This document shows, piece by piece, positions 27,401 through 39,600 of a stretch of DNA of 64,000 nucleotides. Origin of the DNA: Ascaris suum (Eukaryota > Nematoda > Chromadorea > Rhabditida > Ascarididae); assembly GCA_013433145.1 (NCBI GenBank), contig CM024180.1, forward strand, positions 7,196,001 to 7,260,000. Direction: 5' to 3'. Under the pieces are notes generated by a model. The model was given only the letters and a program-made list of their open reading frames with translations, was not told the origin of the DNA and did no database searches. Each line of letters begins with the position of its first letter. Positions within the stretch are counted from its first letter, which is position 1. The position numbers were made by a program, and so were the translations under genes.

Positions 27401-30400
27401 TTTCAATTGTAATTTGTTTCTTCTCATTACAGGAGATCTTCTCATAGTAATGGCGCAAATTGTGGCGGCCGCGCAAATGGTTATAGAGCAGAAATTTCTT
27501 GTACAATACGATGTACCACCATTGTTAGCCGTTGGTCTTGAAGGTTGGTTCGTTGGTCTTTTATGTTTGATTGTTCAATTTTTTAGATACATTTATCACA
27601 TTTATCATCGTCTTAGGGCATTATCGGATGGTGTTCTTTGAATACTATAAATTAGGGCATACTGCATAGAGTGCTAGTAAGTGAACAGTGTTCAGCCATT
27701 TTGGCCTTCATCTTACGCATTAAATCTATCCTATCAAACGAGATATGATTTGCGAGGAGTTGAGTTCAGTCCTCGGGGGATTCCATTCCAAAACCACCGA
27801 AGAACTTTTTTCTGTGGACAGATCGCTTCATCGACGGCTCTTCTCGATCATTGATTCTTATGATCCCCTTTATTGCCGAAAAGCTTCGTCCTGAAGGTTA
27901 TCCGAGTATTTTGTTTATATTCATTTATTTACTAGTAGCATCGAAGCGTAGTTTGAAATATGCTAGTATTTCTTTTGGATAATCGTTGTCGTCGACTTAT
28001 GGCAGATGTTGCTTACCAATATTGGAAGGTCGATACTGCCTTAACGATGGCTTATTGCGCAGTTTCGCTTGGCTGAAATCTTCGATACTGTTAAGTGGTT
28101 GACGCCTATGAGGGAAAGTTTGATGTAGGCGATTCATAGAACATGAAGTAAGATTTGGCTATTTTATGTTTTGATTTATTAGCTTTGGAAATTATAGAGG
28201 ATATAATCTGCCTTTAATTGAATCTGCAAATTCAGACATTATGAAAAGAGGGGAGGGGGGTTCTATTTGAAAAAAGTATGGTGTTGTTCTTGAGTGTATT
28301 TTATTTTACAGGCTTGTTCGGCATGGTGATATTGACAGCACTTCTAATTCCGATGTATTTCATCCATGTGCCATCTACCTTCTCAACGAATCCGGGCATC
28401 GACTTGAGGATGTTTTCGATGCATTCCGCGAGATGGCTGATAATCCTTATATTATCCTCGCCCTTTCGCTAACCACCATCAGGTACCTTTGAAATTTCCC
28501 GTAACCATCAAGCTTTTTTTCGTATACTCCAGCGATTAGAAGGTCGAAGTTTGGATGCGCTGTTTTATATGGATATGTGGATGTTCACACTTGAGCGAGG
28601 GTCTGCCAGTTGTCTCAAAGAGCAGTTATCTTCTTTTGGAGGTGTGGATTGACTTGCATGGAGGATCATCCGCATAATGCGACGTCCGGTATATATAAAA
28701 TGCTGTCAGCGCAGGCGGAGCTATTTGCTTCCTCTGCAGCTCTTTATTGATTTAACTGTTTGCGGCACCTTAATTGAAAGATGATGGAGCTCACTTACAA
28801 CATCTGCATTGTCCCAAAGACATCTCTTGAGGTCGAAATGTCTGGAACGAATCAGATGCCTTTTTTGCGGGAATCAGGTGCTTGACCTCCCATGCAAATC
28901 TAAATACTCGTTTCACTTTAATTCCGAGAAGAGAGTCCCATAATTATTGCAATTCTTAAATGTAGATGCCTCGAGTGCGGTAAACTGATATCTGGATACC
29001 TCGAGTGCGGTAAATTAAGGTTGGAAGTTGCGTTGCGAAGCAACTTGTTGCTTGATCCATGTATATCTTGCGCTTCTATGCGGCTGAAAAAAACCTTTCG
29101 AATCATAAAACATTCACGTTAACGTTGAGTTCACAAGTTCGGTGTAGTCCTAAGGTGTTCATTTGTGTTTGAATTACTAAATTCCATGTATTCACCTGGT
29201 TATCTTCTATATTTTAGCTACTCTAATCTTATTTGCTGAGCTCTTTTCTGACAAATAAGAATGCGCGAATTTGCTCTTAGCGACAAAGATCTAAAAATAT
29301 CCTTCCTGTAGTGAATATTGATAGCATCAGCAATCACCACGGTGACCATATAAGTGCATCGATTGTGATTGAAATTGATATGTGAAGGTCTCGTCACTTA
29401 TTGAGTCTTATCTTTACTGCGTTATTCCTCTCCCACTTATGGAATGTCTCTAAAAGTCTGCAGTGTTGATTTACTTACCTATCCTAACAAATATCTTTAT
29501 ATGGAGTTACCATCATCGATCGAACATACTGCTCATGTGTATTTTAAATATTGTGAATTAGGTGGAACCAGAATAAGGTTTTAATGTTTTGCCGTCGGTC
29601 AAAAATTTCCATCTATTTTACACGATTCGGTTTCATTAGGAAAGGAAGGGGCTGCAGGTTGTCGAGTAGAACAAATCTCTCAAAGAGACATTATGTATGC
29701 CTTGATAGGGTGTAAGTTTTTTTTTAATGTTAGCCACTATTCTCCATGATGGATTTAAAAACATGTTTTGGCGACTTTTGATTCAGCCACTTTTATGTGC
29801 AGAGAAGAGGGGAGTTGCGTTCTCAAATGATACGAAATAATTTTAAGCGGTAGAAAGACCTATCTGAGTTTGCACTCTTCTTTGTCTCATATAGCTGATT
29901 TAATTTGTATTAGTTTTTTTTTGTGATGTTTATATTGCAATGCAATGCAATGCAACAATTTGCAATATAGAAATACTTGAATCCTTATCGATTGCAACTC
30001 CATACGTTTGCATTAGTTAAGAAATTGGAACGAGAAGCGTTCTTTAATGTATATTGGTTTATAAGAGACGAATCGAATATGAGGCGTCGAAATTTTGAAG
30101 TGTATGGTATATGAGTAATATTGATGCTTCTGTCAAGTAGGATTGAGGAAGTATTCGATCGTCTTTTCTATGTTTGCGAGGGGATTGATGCAGTGTGATA
30201 TATGTTTTTATGGTAATAACTATGAAACTGTTTTTATTAAGTTTGTGAGACTTTTGCATAATAATAGTAATAATAAACAATAATAATAAATAGTAAATAA
30301 TGATAAACAACAGTAATATTGATCATTTGTTTTAGCATTGCATTCTTCAACTTCGCTGGCATATCGGTAACAAAGGAGTTGTCTGCGACGACACGAATGG

Positions 30401-33400
30401 TTTTAGACAGCGTACGAACAATGGTCATTTGGGCGGTATCTATACCACTTTTTGGCCAAAAGTTCATCGCGCTCCAGGTATATCACCTGATTGATTTTAG
30501 TAAATGGCCGATGAATAAGTATGGTAGATTTCGGACAGGTTACCTGGTTGATTACCAAGGTGGTGCTTTCAATAATTACCTAATTGCTGAGCTCTGATAG
30601 TATTGCTTATTTCGTTAATAGTAATTGCGCTATCAATGCAAACTTTTTCGATACAAATGAGGTCGATTTTCGAGCGAAACCTGAGGTGAACTATGTTTGA
30701 TTGTGATGAGATGTATTAGATGTTCAATATAGGTGGTCTGATCTTTTCAAACAAAATACTGAGAAACTCTAATTATGTGTTCCCTGAAATTTTGGGATGT
30801 TTTCCGGGGATTTTGGGATCTGCTATAGTCTACACCCCCTTTCGATTCTACCGATCATCTCCTTCTTCCCGTATCCAAAAGAAGCAAAGAACTTCAAGGT
30901 GGCAGCTGTTATTCTTTTTTAATTTTTACTTATCAGGTAGCACCTGCGTTACAAATTTGTATACTTTCCATTGTGGTGGCTGGCGGGAGGTAAGAGGGGG
31001 ATGATTTATTCAAAAAATTTCCTTCCCGGATGTTGTGTACATTCCCGAAAAATCCAGAAAACGATGAATTTCTTTTCGGACGTCTGTAGAAAAGTTTTAA
31101 AGTCTGCAAGCCTCAGGGAAAATAAGTAGGATTTAACTGTATATTCCCTCGTGGTTTTCTATGTTTGCGACTCGCTGTTTCCATGGAAGATACCGCTGTC
31201 TTGTAAACTTTAATTCATGCTCTTTATTTTAAATTTGCATAAACAATATGCATGAAAAATGGCCAATTTGGTTAGGTGATTGTTTATAAATAGCTGCACC
31301 TGCATAGCTCAAGTTTTTTCGCCAATGAAAGTTTATGAGCAATGTGAAGTTTGTTGAAATAAACGCTGAGCATTTATACTCTTCACCTCTTCAACACCTC
31401 AATCTACCTGTAATATTCTTTCTCACCTTATGTTTATTTTGACGTCATATAACTACCAGCGTATTTTGCAGTTGCTTGGTTTTGCGTTATTAATACTTGG
31501 CATGTTTGTATACAACGATCTCATCTTCGGTCCATACTTCCGTCAGCGCGTAAGTTTGTTTTTCTTTTTTTTTCAACTTTCTCAAATAAAATTACTAGCA
31601 TCAATGAAGTCGTTTCCTCAATTTGTTCCCATATTTATAGGGGGCTGCAGGGAATCCCATCGACAATATAATAAAAGCTTACCATTTGTATATATCTTTG
31701 ATGAATTTATTTTTAGGTGGGGGGGGGGGGGGGGAGGAGGAGACAACTGGAAAAACGAGACCTGAAATGTTGTAATTAACTGGAAGCTGTATTTTTTGCA
31801 GCAAAATTTCTTGCTTTCTAGTGAAAAAAATCATTCATTAATATAATCCTTCCTGAACTACTACCATCTCTCTGTAATTGTAGTTCCAAACTTTTTCTAC
31901 ATAAATCTGCTTCTCTATGAAAAACTTAACTGCTCTAACGAGATATAAAAGAAGATATATGTAGACGATTTGAGTTCAACACATCGAACGAAAGCACTGA
32001 ATTTCCGGCCAAATGTGCGAAATATTATCCCGAAATCTACCATGAAAACAATTGAGGAACGTAGTTGTTTTCTTTTCATAAAATATGCTATATTTTGCTC
32101 CGGCGTTTTTCAATTTTTTCGTTTAGTGTGGAACACTAGCTCCACCATCCATCAATTATTGCTCCGGAGAAATCAGTGCTTAAAGATGCTTCAGAAATGC
32201 TTTTATCCGGATCGTTTTTTTTTTGATAGTGGGTGCTGTAAGCCTACTTTTAATATATGCCTAGGTCCTCGGATGTACCATCTCTTTCCTTCCAAAATTC
32301 GTTAACACCTCAGACATTAACGTTTTTCTTATCAGGGCAGTACGGTGTATGTTGATAGGCTCATGTAACACTATCACGATATAGTATGCGGGTTGGAAAA
32401 TGGTCCATTGTAATTGCATTAAAAAGATTATTGAATTTAGATTCTTCCAAATATGGGCGATAGTGGAACAACGCGTTGTTGTATTACGTTCTGTGGTATC
32501 GATTTGGCGGATAGCGACGATAGGGAATCGCTCATTGAAGAAAATACCCAAACTAATTAATATTTGCATATGAATCTTCAATTTATTTAAATTTCGTGGA
32601 AATGTTTGAAATAACATCGTTGAAAATTTATGTGCGACCACGCTTAGTATGCTATCGATGAGCCATTAGTTTAGATTTTGAAACTTAATTCAGATGTTCA
32701 TATTTTCAACGTGTCCGGAGTCGAGGATTTCAATGACTCCAGTTAGAGAGGTGGCATCTCCTCTTCACCTTTACAGAAATAGTTGGTAGGGTCGAAATCG
32801 AAGCCCAAAAAATGATTTTGATGGGTATATTTTATGACTTAAGAAAAGGCAACAATTTTGAGATGGAATGATGGACAAGCATTCCTAATTTATAGAATAT
32901 GGCATAGTGGACAGTGGACGATATCAGGTGCCCATCATTCATGTTCATCTTGATGTGATTTTTCCACCATTATTATAGCTTATAGAGAAGTAGTGGTCAG
33001 AGTTTTTCATATTTGGGTAACTGAACCCATTAACCATTCATCAGTTATCATAGAAGCTGGTAACTATTATCTGTTGATAGCCACAGTGAGGGTGACATTT
33101 AACTATGAATTATTTGAAGGTGACATTAGCGACGTTATTCGTAAAAAATTTCGAGATCCAGATTTGACGATTCATTTCCACAGTATTTCCAGTATAAAAT
33201 GATAGAATTTGAGGTATTTTTGACTAGAGTTTCACCAACAGGTATTTGCCTGGTATTTCGATATGTTTGAGCATAACGGTTATTGATTGACGCTGATCGT
33301 AATAGAAGCGGTTGCCACTTTGGTATGTTCCCTTGAATAAAAGGTCATTTGAATAGGTCTTGAGTAGCGAATGTTCAGGAGGCAGGGAAGCTTGAACCAA

Positions 33401-35415
33401 AGGTCTTGAATAACAGAAATCTGTATTCTCAAACTTTTACAGGTGGAGGGGCTTTTGTTGAAGCTGATACGGTAGGCCTTTTTCACTCATTTACTGTTTG
33501 TCATGTTCATTGTTCGTAAAAAGTAAGAAAAGTTTGCTGCTTATCTAGTGAGCAAATATTATGTCAATTTCGTCGTTTTTGCGATCGCTGATGAATTATC
33601 TATTTACCGAATGCGAGGAATTGAATTTTTTTTAAGTTGTGTTAGTAAATCTTCAAAATATGGTACGATCGGGAGGGATCGGGTCAAGTACGCATCACCT
33701 TTATTGGATATATGTTATGCGCATTTATAGCAATGCATAGATCTCAAAATCATCAATGTCTTTTCGCTAAGCTTTTTCCTCCCTCCCTTTCTCTCCCCTC
33801 CCTCCTCTTGATTAACCAGGTGATAACGTGATGCATGACTGCCTTTCCTCTCGATGTAAGGAACGGCAGGGCTCGATTACCTCGCTTATTTTAATAGAAA
33901 GAAGTATATTCAAATATCCGTGACATGTTTTGATTCGTCAATCTTTTTTTTTCTGTGGTTATGAGGTTTATTATTGAATTCGATTTAGCCCCAGGTATCA
34001 TTGATTGTTTATTTCAATTTACTCATATTGTAAAAAAAAAACTCACCTGATTGAAATTTACTCGAAGCCTAAATCTATAACTTCACCTGACTTAAATTTA
34101 CAAAAAAGTTTTTTTTGCGATTTCAATCGCACTTTGCTGCTTGTTGTATTATACATTTTTTTTCCCCTCCTTAATAGATGGTCAAATTTCATGCTTTTTT
34201 TGAAGTTGTAAAGTTTGAGTGGTCGAACTTTGCGAATTATGCTTGATTCTTTAAAATTTTGTACACGTCGATGATAAATAATTTTGATGGATTGTATTGC
34301 TGATGATTTATTAAAGGTATTTCAAGGTTGCCATCTATGATTATCTGTTTCAAGTGGGCATAGGCATATGTCATTTGCATATTTCGATTTATCTATAGGA
34401 TCGTTTATTTTAGGCAACATTTTACTCATTGCTGAAGAAAAAGTTATGAATACAATTTAGGCGAGAATTACGATGCTCTTCGAGGGTTGTCCGTGTTTCC
34501 TATAAAGTAACATGTATTGGCATCGATAATTCTCCCCTATACCTGTGTTCAGGGTCAAAAATACGTAGAGAGAGGCAGGTGGCCGCTCTTCATTGGTTTG
34601 GGTTGGGGAAATCTACACCCCGCAGTTGTTGACTTCGGCATTAGATGACCGTTGATGTTGTTGGCATTTATTGAATTTCTGGAGTTCATTTCTCGTTTAG
34701 CCCTCTTTTTTTTCCAGTTTCGACGGCTAGCCCAGGTAAGTCTATATGCAGGTATCCGAACTGTCGTAGGCATGGAGTCCGGAAGTCATGCTTTTAGTCA
34801 TCACACCTTGTTCGAGTCCAAGCAGTGGTGACTAGAATAAATTCAGGTATCTTTCGGGGGTTTTTTGTGAGGAATTGAGGGATATTCAACGCGTCAATGG
34901 AGTGCACGAGATTGGTCGAGGATATTTGAGCAAAAGCTATCAAGACCTGTTCTTGTTGCATCGATTTTCTCACCTGTCAGGTATAATGGTTGGTAGAGGA
35001 TGTCCTATTGCTACGCATATATTATGAGGTGGTGTATATACTAGTTCGAAGAGACCGGCTGAAGAGCGGTAAAGTTTCATAAAAGTGCAATACTTATGGT
35101 TTTATATTGGTTGATATATAAACCTGAGAGTATTACCGGCAGTCTTTGCCATCCTATTCGGTATTTGTCGTATCGGTAAAATGTTAAGGTGTGGTGTATC
35201 ATTTGATATGGTATATAATTTCGAGTAAAGGTATGGTGATATAGAGCATATTGCTCTTTTCTCTTAGTATATTTATAACGAATATTTGATTTATTTGATG
35301 GTGCGTGTGAGAAGATATTTATAAGCGTTTATTTTTATTTTTTTTACAGAAGGAGTGGGAAGTATCGGCTGCAGTTGATCCATTCCATTGGCTGAGAAGG
35401 TACAAGAAGTGGTGA
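24466..35415 (+). CDS. SLC35F6: SLC35F6-family transporter, copy A
   Basis: This is a ten-helix drug/metabolite-superfamily (EamA-like) membrane protein. Human SLC35F6 is found in lysosomal and mitochondrial fractions and its substrate is uncertain. Exons: 24466-24557, 25571-25625, 25975-26236, 26613-26783, 27433-27543, 28312-28482, 30336-30477, 31472-31549, 35350-35415. It matches the human protein throughout: TTGSLNTIAAKWAD, CMFIGEFSCLIVY, APACCDIIGTSLMY, SSYQMLRGAVIIFTGLFSVA, ITGDLLIVMAQIVAAAQMVI, FFNFAGISVTKELSATTRMV. Length is about 382 residues; human has 371. Exon 6 has 171 nt where copy B has 172. After FSTNPG the frame is lost, and one base later it resumes as HRLEDVFDAFREMADNPYII. 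The lesion is at GGG 28394-28396, and without it all phases close. A possible SL acceptor (TTTTTAAG) ends at 24453. The last intron is 3.8 kb. AATAAA lies at 36279-36284. Confidence 0.93.
28653..28898. repeat. possible MITE with imperfect terminal inverted repeats
   Basis: CTTGCATGGAGGATCA at 28653-28668 is imperfectly inverted at 28883-28898 (TGACCTCCCATGCAA and flank), enclosing about 215 bases that are more GC-rich than the surrounding intron 6 of SLC35F6 copy A. The size and ends suit a small non-autonomous DNA transposon. No target-site duplication was recognised, so this is tentative. Confidence 0.35.
28965..29014. repeat. 30-bp period tandem duplication
   Basis: GATGCCTCGAGTGCGGTAAA at 28965 recurs as GATACCTCGAGTGCGGTAAA at 28995, one substitution apart. 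It lies in intron 6 of SLC35F6 copy A. Confidence 0.85.
31719..31734 (+). repeat. poly-G tract (G16)
   Basis: A run of sixteen G follows TTTTAGGT and is followed by AGGAGGAG, in the last intron of SLC35F6 copy A. A similar G15 run is at 35564-35578 just after that gene, and G13 at 13896-13908. Confidence 0.95.
32261..34773 (-). other. coding-like segments nested in the last intron of SLC35F6 copy A
   Basis: Three minus-strand stretches in the 3.8-kb intron 8 have coding-like codon patterns. 34773-34555 starts MPTTVRIPAYRLTWASRRNW and ends SGHLPLSTYF. About 33445-33230 includes LPPEHSLLKTYSNDLL, GTYQSGNRFYYDQRQSITVM and ends GKYLLVKL. 32641-32261 includes KLKIHMQILISLGIFFNERF. I could not join them with good donors, and no family is recognised. 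They may be pieces of a nested gene, a decayed element, or chance frames. A plus-strand frame at 32953-33202 (YREVVVRVFHIWVTEP...) competes with them. Confidence 0.25.
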
Positions 35416-35563
35416 GCCACTTTTTTAAATTCTATTCATGAAGAGTTGCACTAACGATGGGAGAGGTCAAAATTGACGTTGAAATATTTGGAGAATTGAG
35501 TCGATAGCAGAACGGCAATAGATATTGGTATGAAAACATCCCAAAAGGATATTCATTTTTCTT

Positions 35564-35578
35564 GGGGGGGGGGGGGGG
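35564..35578 (+). repeat. poly-G tract (G15)
   Basis: A run of fifteen G follows TTTTTCTT about 150 bases past the SLC35F6 copy A stop codon, so it probably lies in the 3' UTR. Confidence 0.95.
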
Positions 35579-36697
35579 ACAAAGGGAAGAGGATGGATTG
35601 GAGGAGCAAAAGCAGTAAACTAAAATAAGGAGTCAGTTGTTTGTCACATTCCTGGACCATTTTCCTTTATGAATATCACGCCAGCATTCGGAAATAGTTC
35701 TTTCTTTGCGATGCATAACCATTATAAGGACGTTCGATTTTGCCGTATATTTAATTCGCAGTTGATTTAAGCATTGAATTTCCAAAATTTTTGAATGGAG
35801 ATAATTCAAAAGCGGAGAAAAGTTTGATCAACTATGGGATAAAGTAGAATACACGACTAGGTCACTGAGAGTAAAAAAAAAGTTAGAAAGGTCAACCTTC
35901 AGAGTATGGATCTTTTTTTTTTCTTCAGTGATTTGCATATTCCATTGATTCTTTCAATTCAATTGCAATTGCATAATTGCATAAACTTTTTGCAATCAAA
36001 CATTCAATTGCATAATCTTCTTTCTATTAATATTCCAGTAAAACAATTCGTTTTGGAAGAAAAAAATCATTAGTTATCATTGAAGGATGATTGATCGGTT
36101 ACTGAAGACAATGTGAAATTCCTCGAAATTTCTCAGCGCAACGATTGCATTTAAATGACTCGCTCGTCAGAGCTGTTGTTTCGTCGAATAATTGTAGAAG
36201 TTTAAAATAAGAATATTGTGCAAGAAAAAAAAATTTTTTTTTGTATGATAATATATGAAGTCGTCTTTTTCTTTATTGAATAAAAGCAAATTTATTTATG
36301 GAAGGAAGGAATAGATGCGAAATGATTCATATCGTAATCTTACGTTTATGAATTTCCAACGATAGTCATCGATCTTTCAGTAGCAGTTATGGAGCTGCAC
36401 TTTATAGACTTGATAATCATTGATCAGTGATCTCTCTGGCAAATGTCTTTCACTTGCGTGGATTCCGTATCCATCTAAAACAAACGTGCAAAAAATATGC
36501 TCTTTTCATCACCTTCCAATGCATTTGATTTGAATGTTTGGTTTTTTTTTCCGACTGCATTCCCCACATTCATCCAAAATCTTTTTTTACAAATATGATT
36601 TCAGTAATATAATAATGTGGTTAAAAGTAAACCTGAAATATTTTAGAAGAGTAATAGTACATAATTCCAAGGTTTCTGACGGATTCTATAGCTTCAG

Positions 36698-39600
36698 GCG
36701 GATATGAGATCAACTGATTTTATCGATTTGACGAAGATGGAGATGCAGTCGACAAAAATTATTTGCGAGGAAGCGCTGATCCAGGAAGCATCTAACCGAG
36801 AGCAACGAAAAAATGACGGAAGGAAATGCACCTATGCAGATTCCCTATTGAAGAATGAGAATTTCCATAACGTGCGAAGATTGCTGCAAATCATATCATG
36901 GCAAGAGGTAAGGGAATTTTTTTTTCTGGATGGATGGCGAGAAATCTATCTTCAATGAAAAAGATGATATGAAGAAGTTAGTAGGTTTGAGAATTGTCGT
37001 ACAGATGTTTTTTTAAACAAATATATGGCATTATATTACGATAATTATGAAATATTCTTTATTTAGTGGTGATTGATTTATTTCTTAGAAAATAGGCTTT
37101 ATTTTTCTAGAACATTATTTTTGTTATCTATTTCTTAAAGAGTTTTCTCTTTATGTTATTCTCCGCTTTACTTTATTTCATTGTTTTAGTAATATTATTC
37201 AGCAGCTTATCATTCTCTAAACTTATCATATCATATGATTTTTAATCATTTCCTCTTTAATTTCAATTCAGTTGTAATATTTTCAAGCAATTAATTTAAA
37301 TGTTCATCGACTTTGTTGTTAGCTCCTCTTCAATTGTTTTTTGATTTGTGTTCATTGTATATGGTTCTGTTTGCTTTAATAATGGTGAGTATGAGTACGT
37401 TTAGTGTTGGCAACTATATTAGAGATTACGTAGGTCATTAAGTAGCTTAGTGTTAGCCACAATTCCATTTGATAGCGAACGATTAGGCGTACATGGTGAC
37501 TATCATTGGCGTCACATGTGCCTTCTTAATTTACATCTTCAAGTGACAAGATAGATAACGTCTATATAGAGAGCAAATAAAATTGATAATAGCGAACTAT
37601 TAGTGGCATTAATAAAAATTACAAGGTATATCGACGTGCAACGGTATCAGTGCAATGCTCAGTGTCGCCATATTAGATAGAATGGGATGGTTTTGCAGAA
37701 TATTGCAAGAGAAATGCTTTTAAAAAAGGGTATAGTTTTGTGGTATGTTCCATAAGTAGAGCATGATTATTGGTTCTTAAATGTTTTATTTAGTGCTTAT
37801 CAGTGCGGAAACGTTTAACTGATATGTCAATTGCAAGGTGCCAGTATTGCTGGTTGGTCGCCTATTGTGGAGTTTTCGGCGGTCGTTGGCTACGACTACC
37901 GGCACATCAACGTACTCTCCGTTCTCCGGATTAGCCACATCGGAGCTCCTCTTCTATACAGTGCAACTGAAATTACTCACACGACATTCGCAGAATAACA
38001 GGTAAATTAAATGATTATCGTAATGCAACGAGCTTGCCTCTGAGGCGAAACGGGAACGGAAATCAGCAGATAGTGAGGGGATATGTATCTAAATCATGAG
38101 AATAGTTTGTTATTGAAAGGTGTCTAATTTGTCACTCATCTCATTTAAGCAATTTAAAAAAATTCAGGTGAATACCACCTTATAATGAATAATAGGATAC
38201 ATTTGCATATTACTGATGCATAATTCGTGCTACCTGCAAAAGTCATTTTGGATGTCTCCGTTTGTGAAATAGCTCGTAAAATCGAACGATGTTAAAATAT
38301 AGTGGGATTCATATTTAATGAATTGGATCGGTGCATATGTTTGTAGCGTATTTTCTTAAAAAGGCCCTCTCATGATATGAACGATCCGTCACGAAAATTT
38401 TATATTCATATGGGATAGCCGACTGTCGCAATTATTGAAGTGTATATGAAACGCTGCTGCAGTATAAGTGAAAGAGTAAAATTTGCATGTTAGAAACTAT
38501 AGCATATCAAGTTTACAGAACAAAGCTTTGATGACATCTGCCTATTGAGTTTGACGGGGAATCTAGATAAGCCTATATTGTTTGTGGAGAGATGTTTATC
38601 ACAGGGAAATGGTTTTCACTCTTCAACGAGTACAATTTCGGCTTGAGTGACGACTCCATCGTTTTGATCTTTCGTTAGTTTAGTGAGGGCAAATGGAATG
38701 CTTTGATCCATGATGACCGTCGGAGAACAACTCGGGCATTGGTAGAAATCATTAAATTTGATAACCCAATAGTTCTTCATCACTTGCATCTAGCGAAATA
38801 GGTCGAGAAACTAGCATTGTGGATAAGTCCCGTTTGGAGTGATGTGTAGTGAAATGATATTGCCTCACTATTCGGCATTATCGTACCCTTTTGAATCTGA
38901 ACGTTGTAGGTGACGAAAATTTGCATTAAAAACAAGCGTAAAGCAGTCGTCGAGCTTCTGCTAAACACGAAGAGTAAGCATTGTGGAAACCAGTTCTATA
39001 TATGAAGGAATTTCCATTTCATCCTACAGGAAGGAGTATTATACAATTTCTAATGAACATATTTTGAGTTGGTTAAAATTTCCATTCGAGGAATATTCTT
39101 GCTAAGACTAGAATCTTTGAAATGAAAATACTGTGAACTTATATCCCAGTTCAATATCGTCAAGGTAGAGATCTTTTATGGTAGGAGGGAAGATCGGCAT
39201 ATTACACTGATTGACTAGAGGTGGGATTATAAGAATGATTGCGGATATTCGATAATCGCCACGGTATGATTATATAAAGTAATTGAAATTTTTTTAAATG
39301 AAAGAGTTCTTTTTTATTAAAAATATCCTATGTTGACATTTGACTCATATAAGCGCTTCATCGATTATATAGACTGATGACTTGAAATGAATTGTTTGCA
39401 TATTTTACATAATGGTACTCTCTTCGTTATTATTGGCACTCTAATTTTGATAATTCTCTTGTTTCGCATATATTTCCTTGACTTCAACTCATATTCCTGA
39501 TAGTAATATCGTAAGTGGCTCGTTTATGCTTCACCTAGATAGTGATGTTCATTTGAATGAGGATATTGATTGGTGTTATGTCCAAGTTGTCGTCATCTAA

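Noticed and set aside
34795..34834. TTCGAGTCC within a 10-bp hairpin, tRNA- or Helitron-end-like
   Set aside because: No acceptor, D or anticodon arms fit, and the CTAG is not placed as in Helitron 3' ends. It may be a plain inverted repeat.
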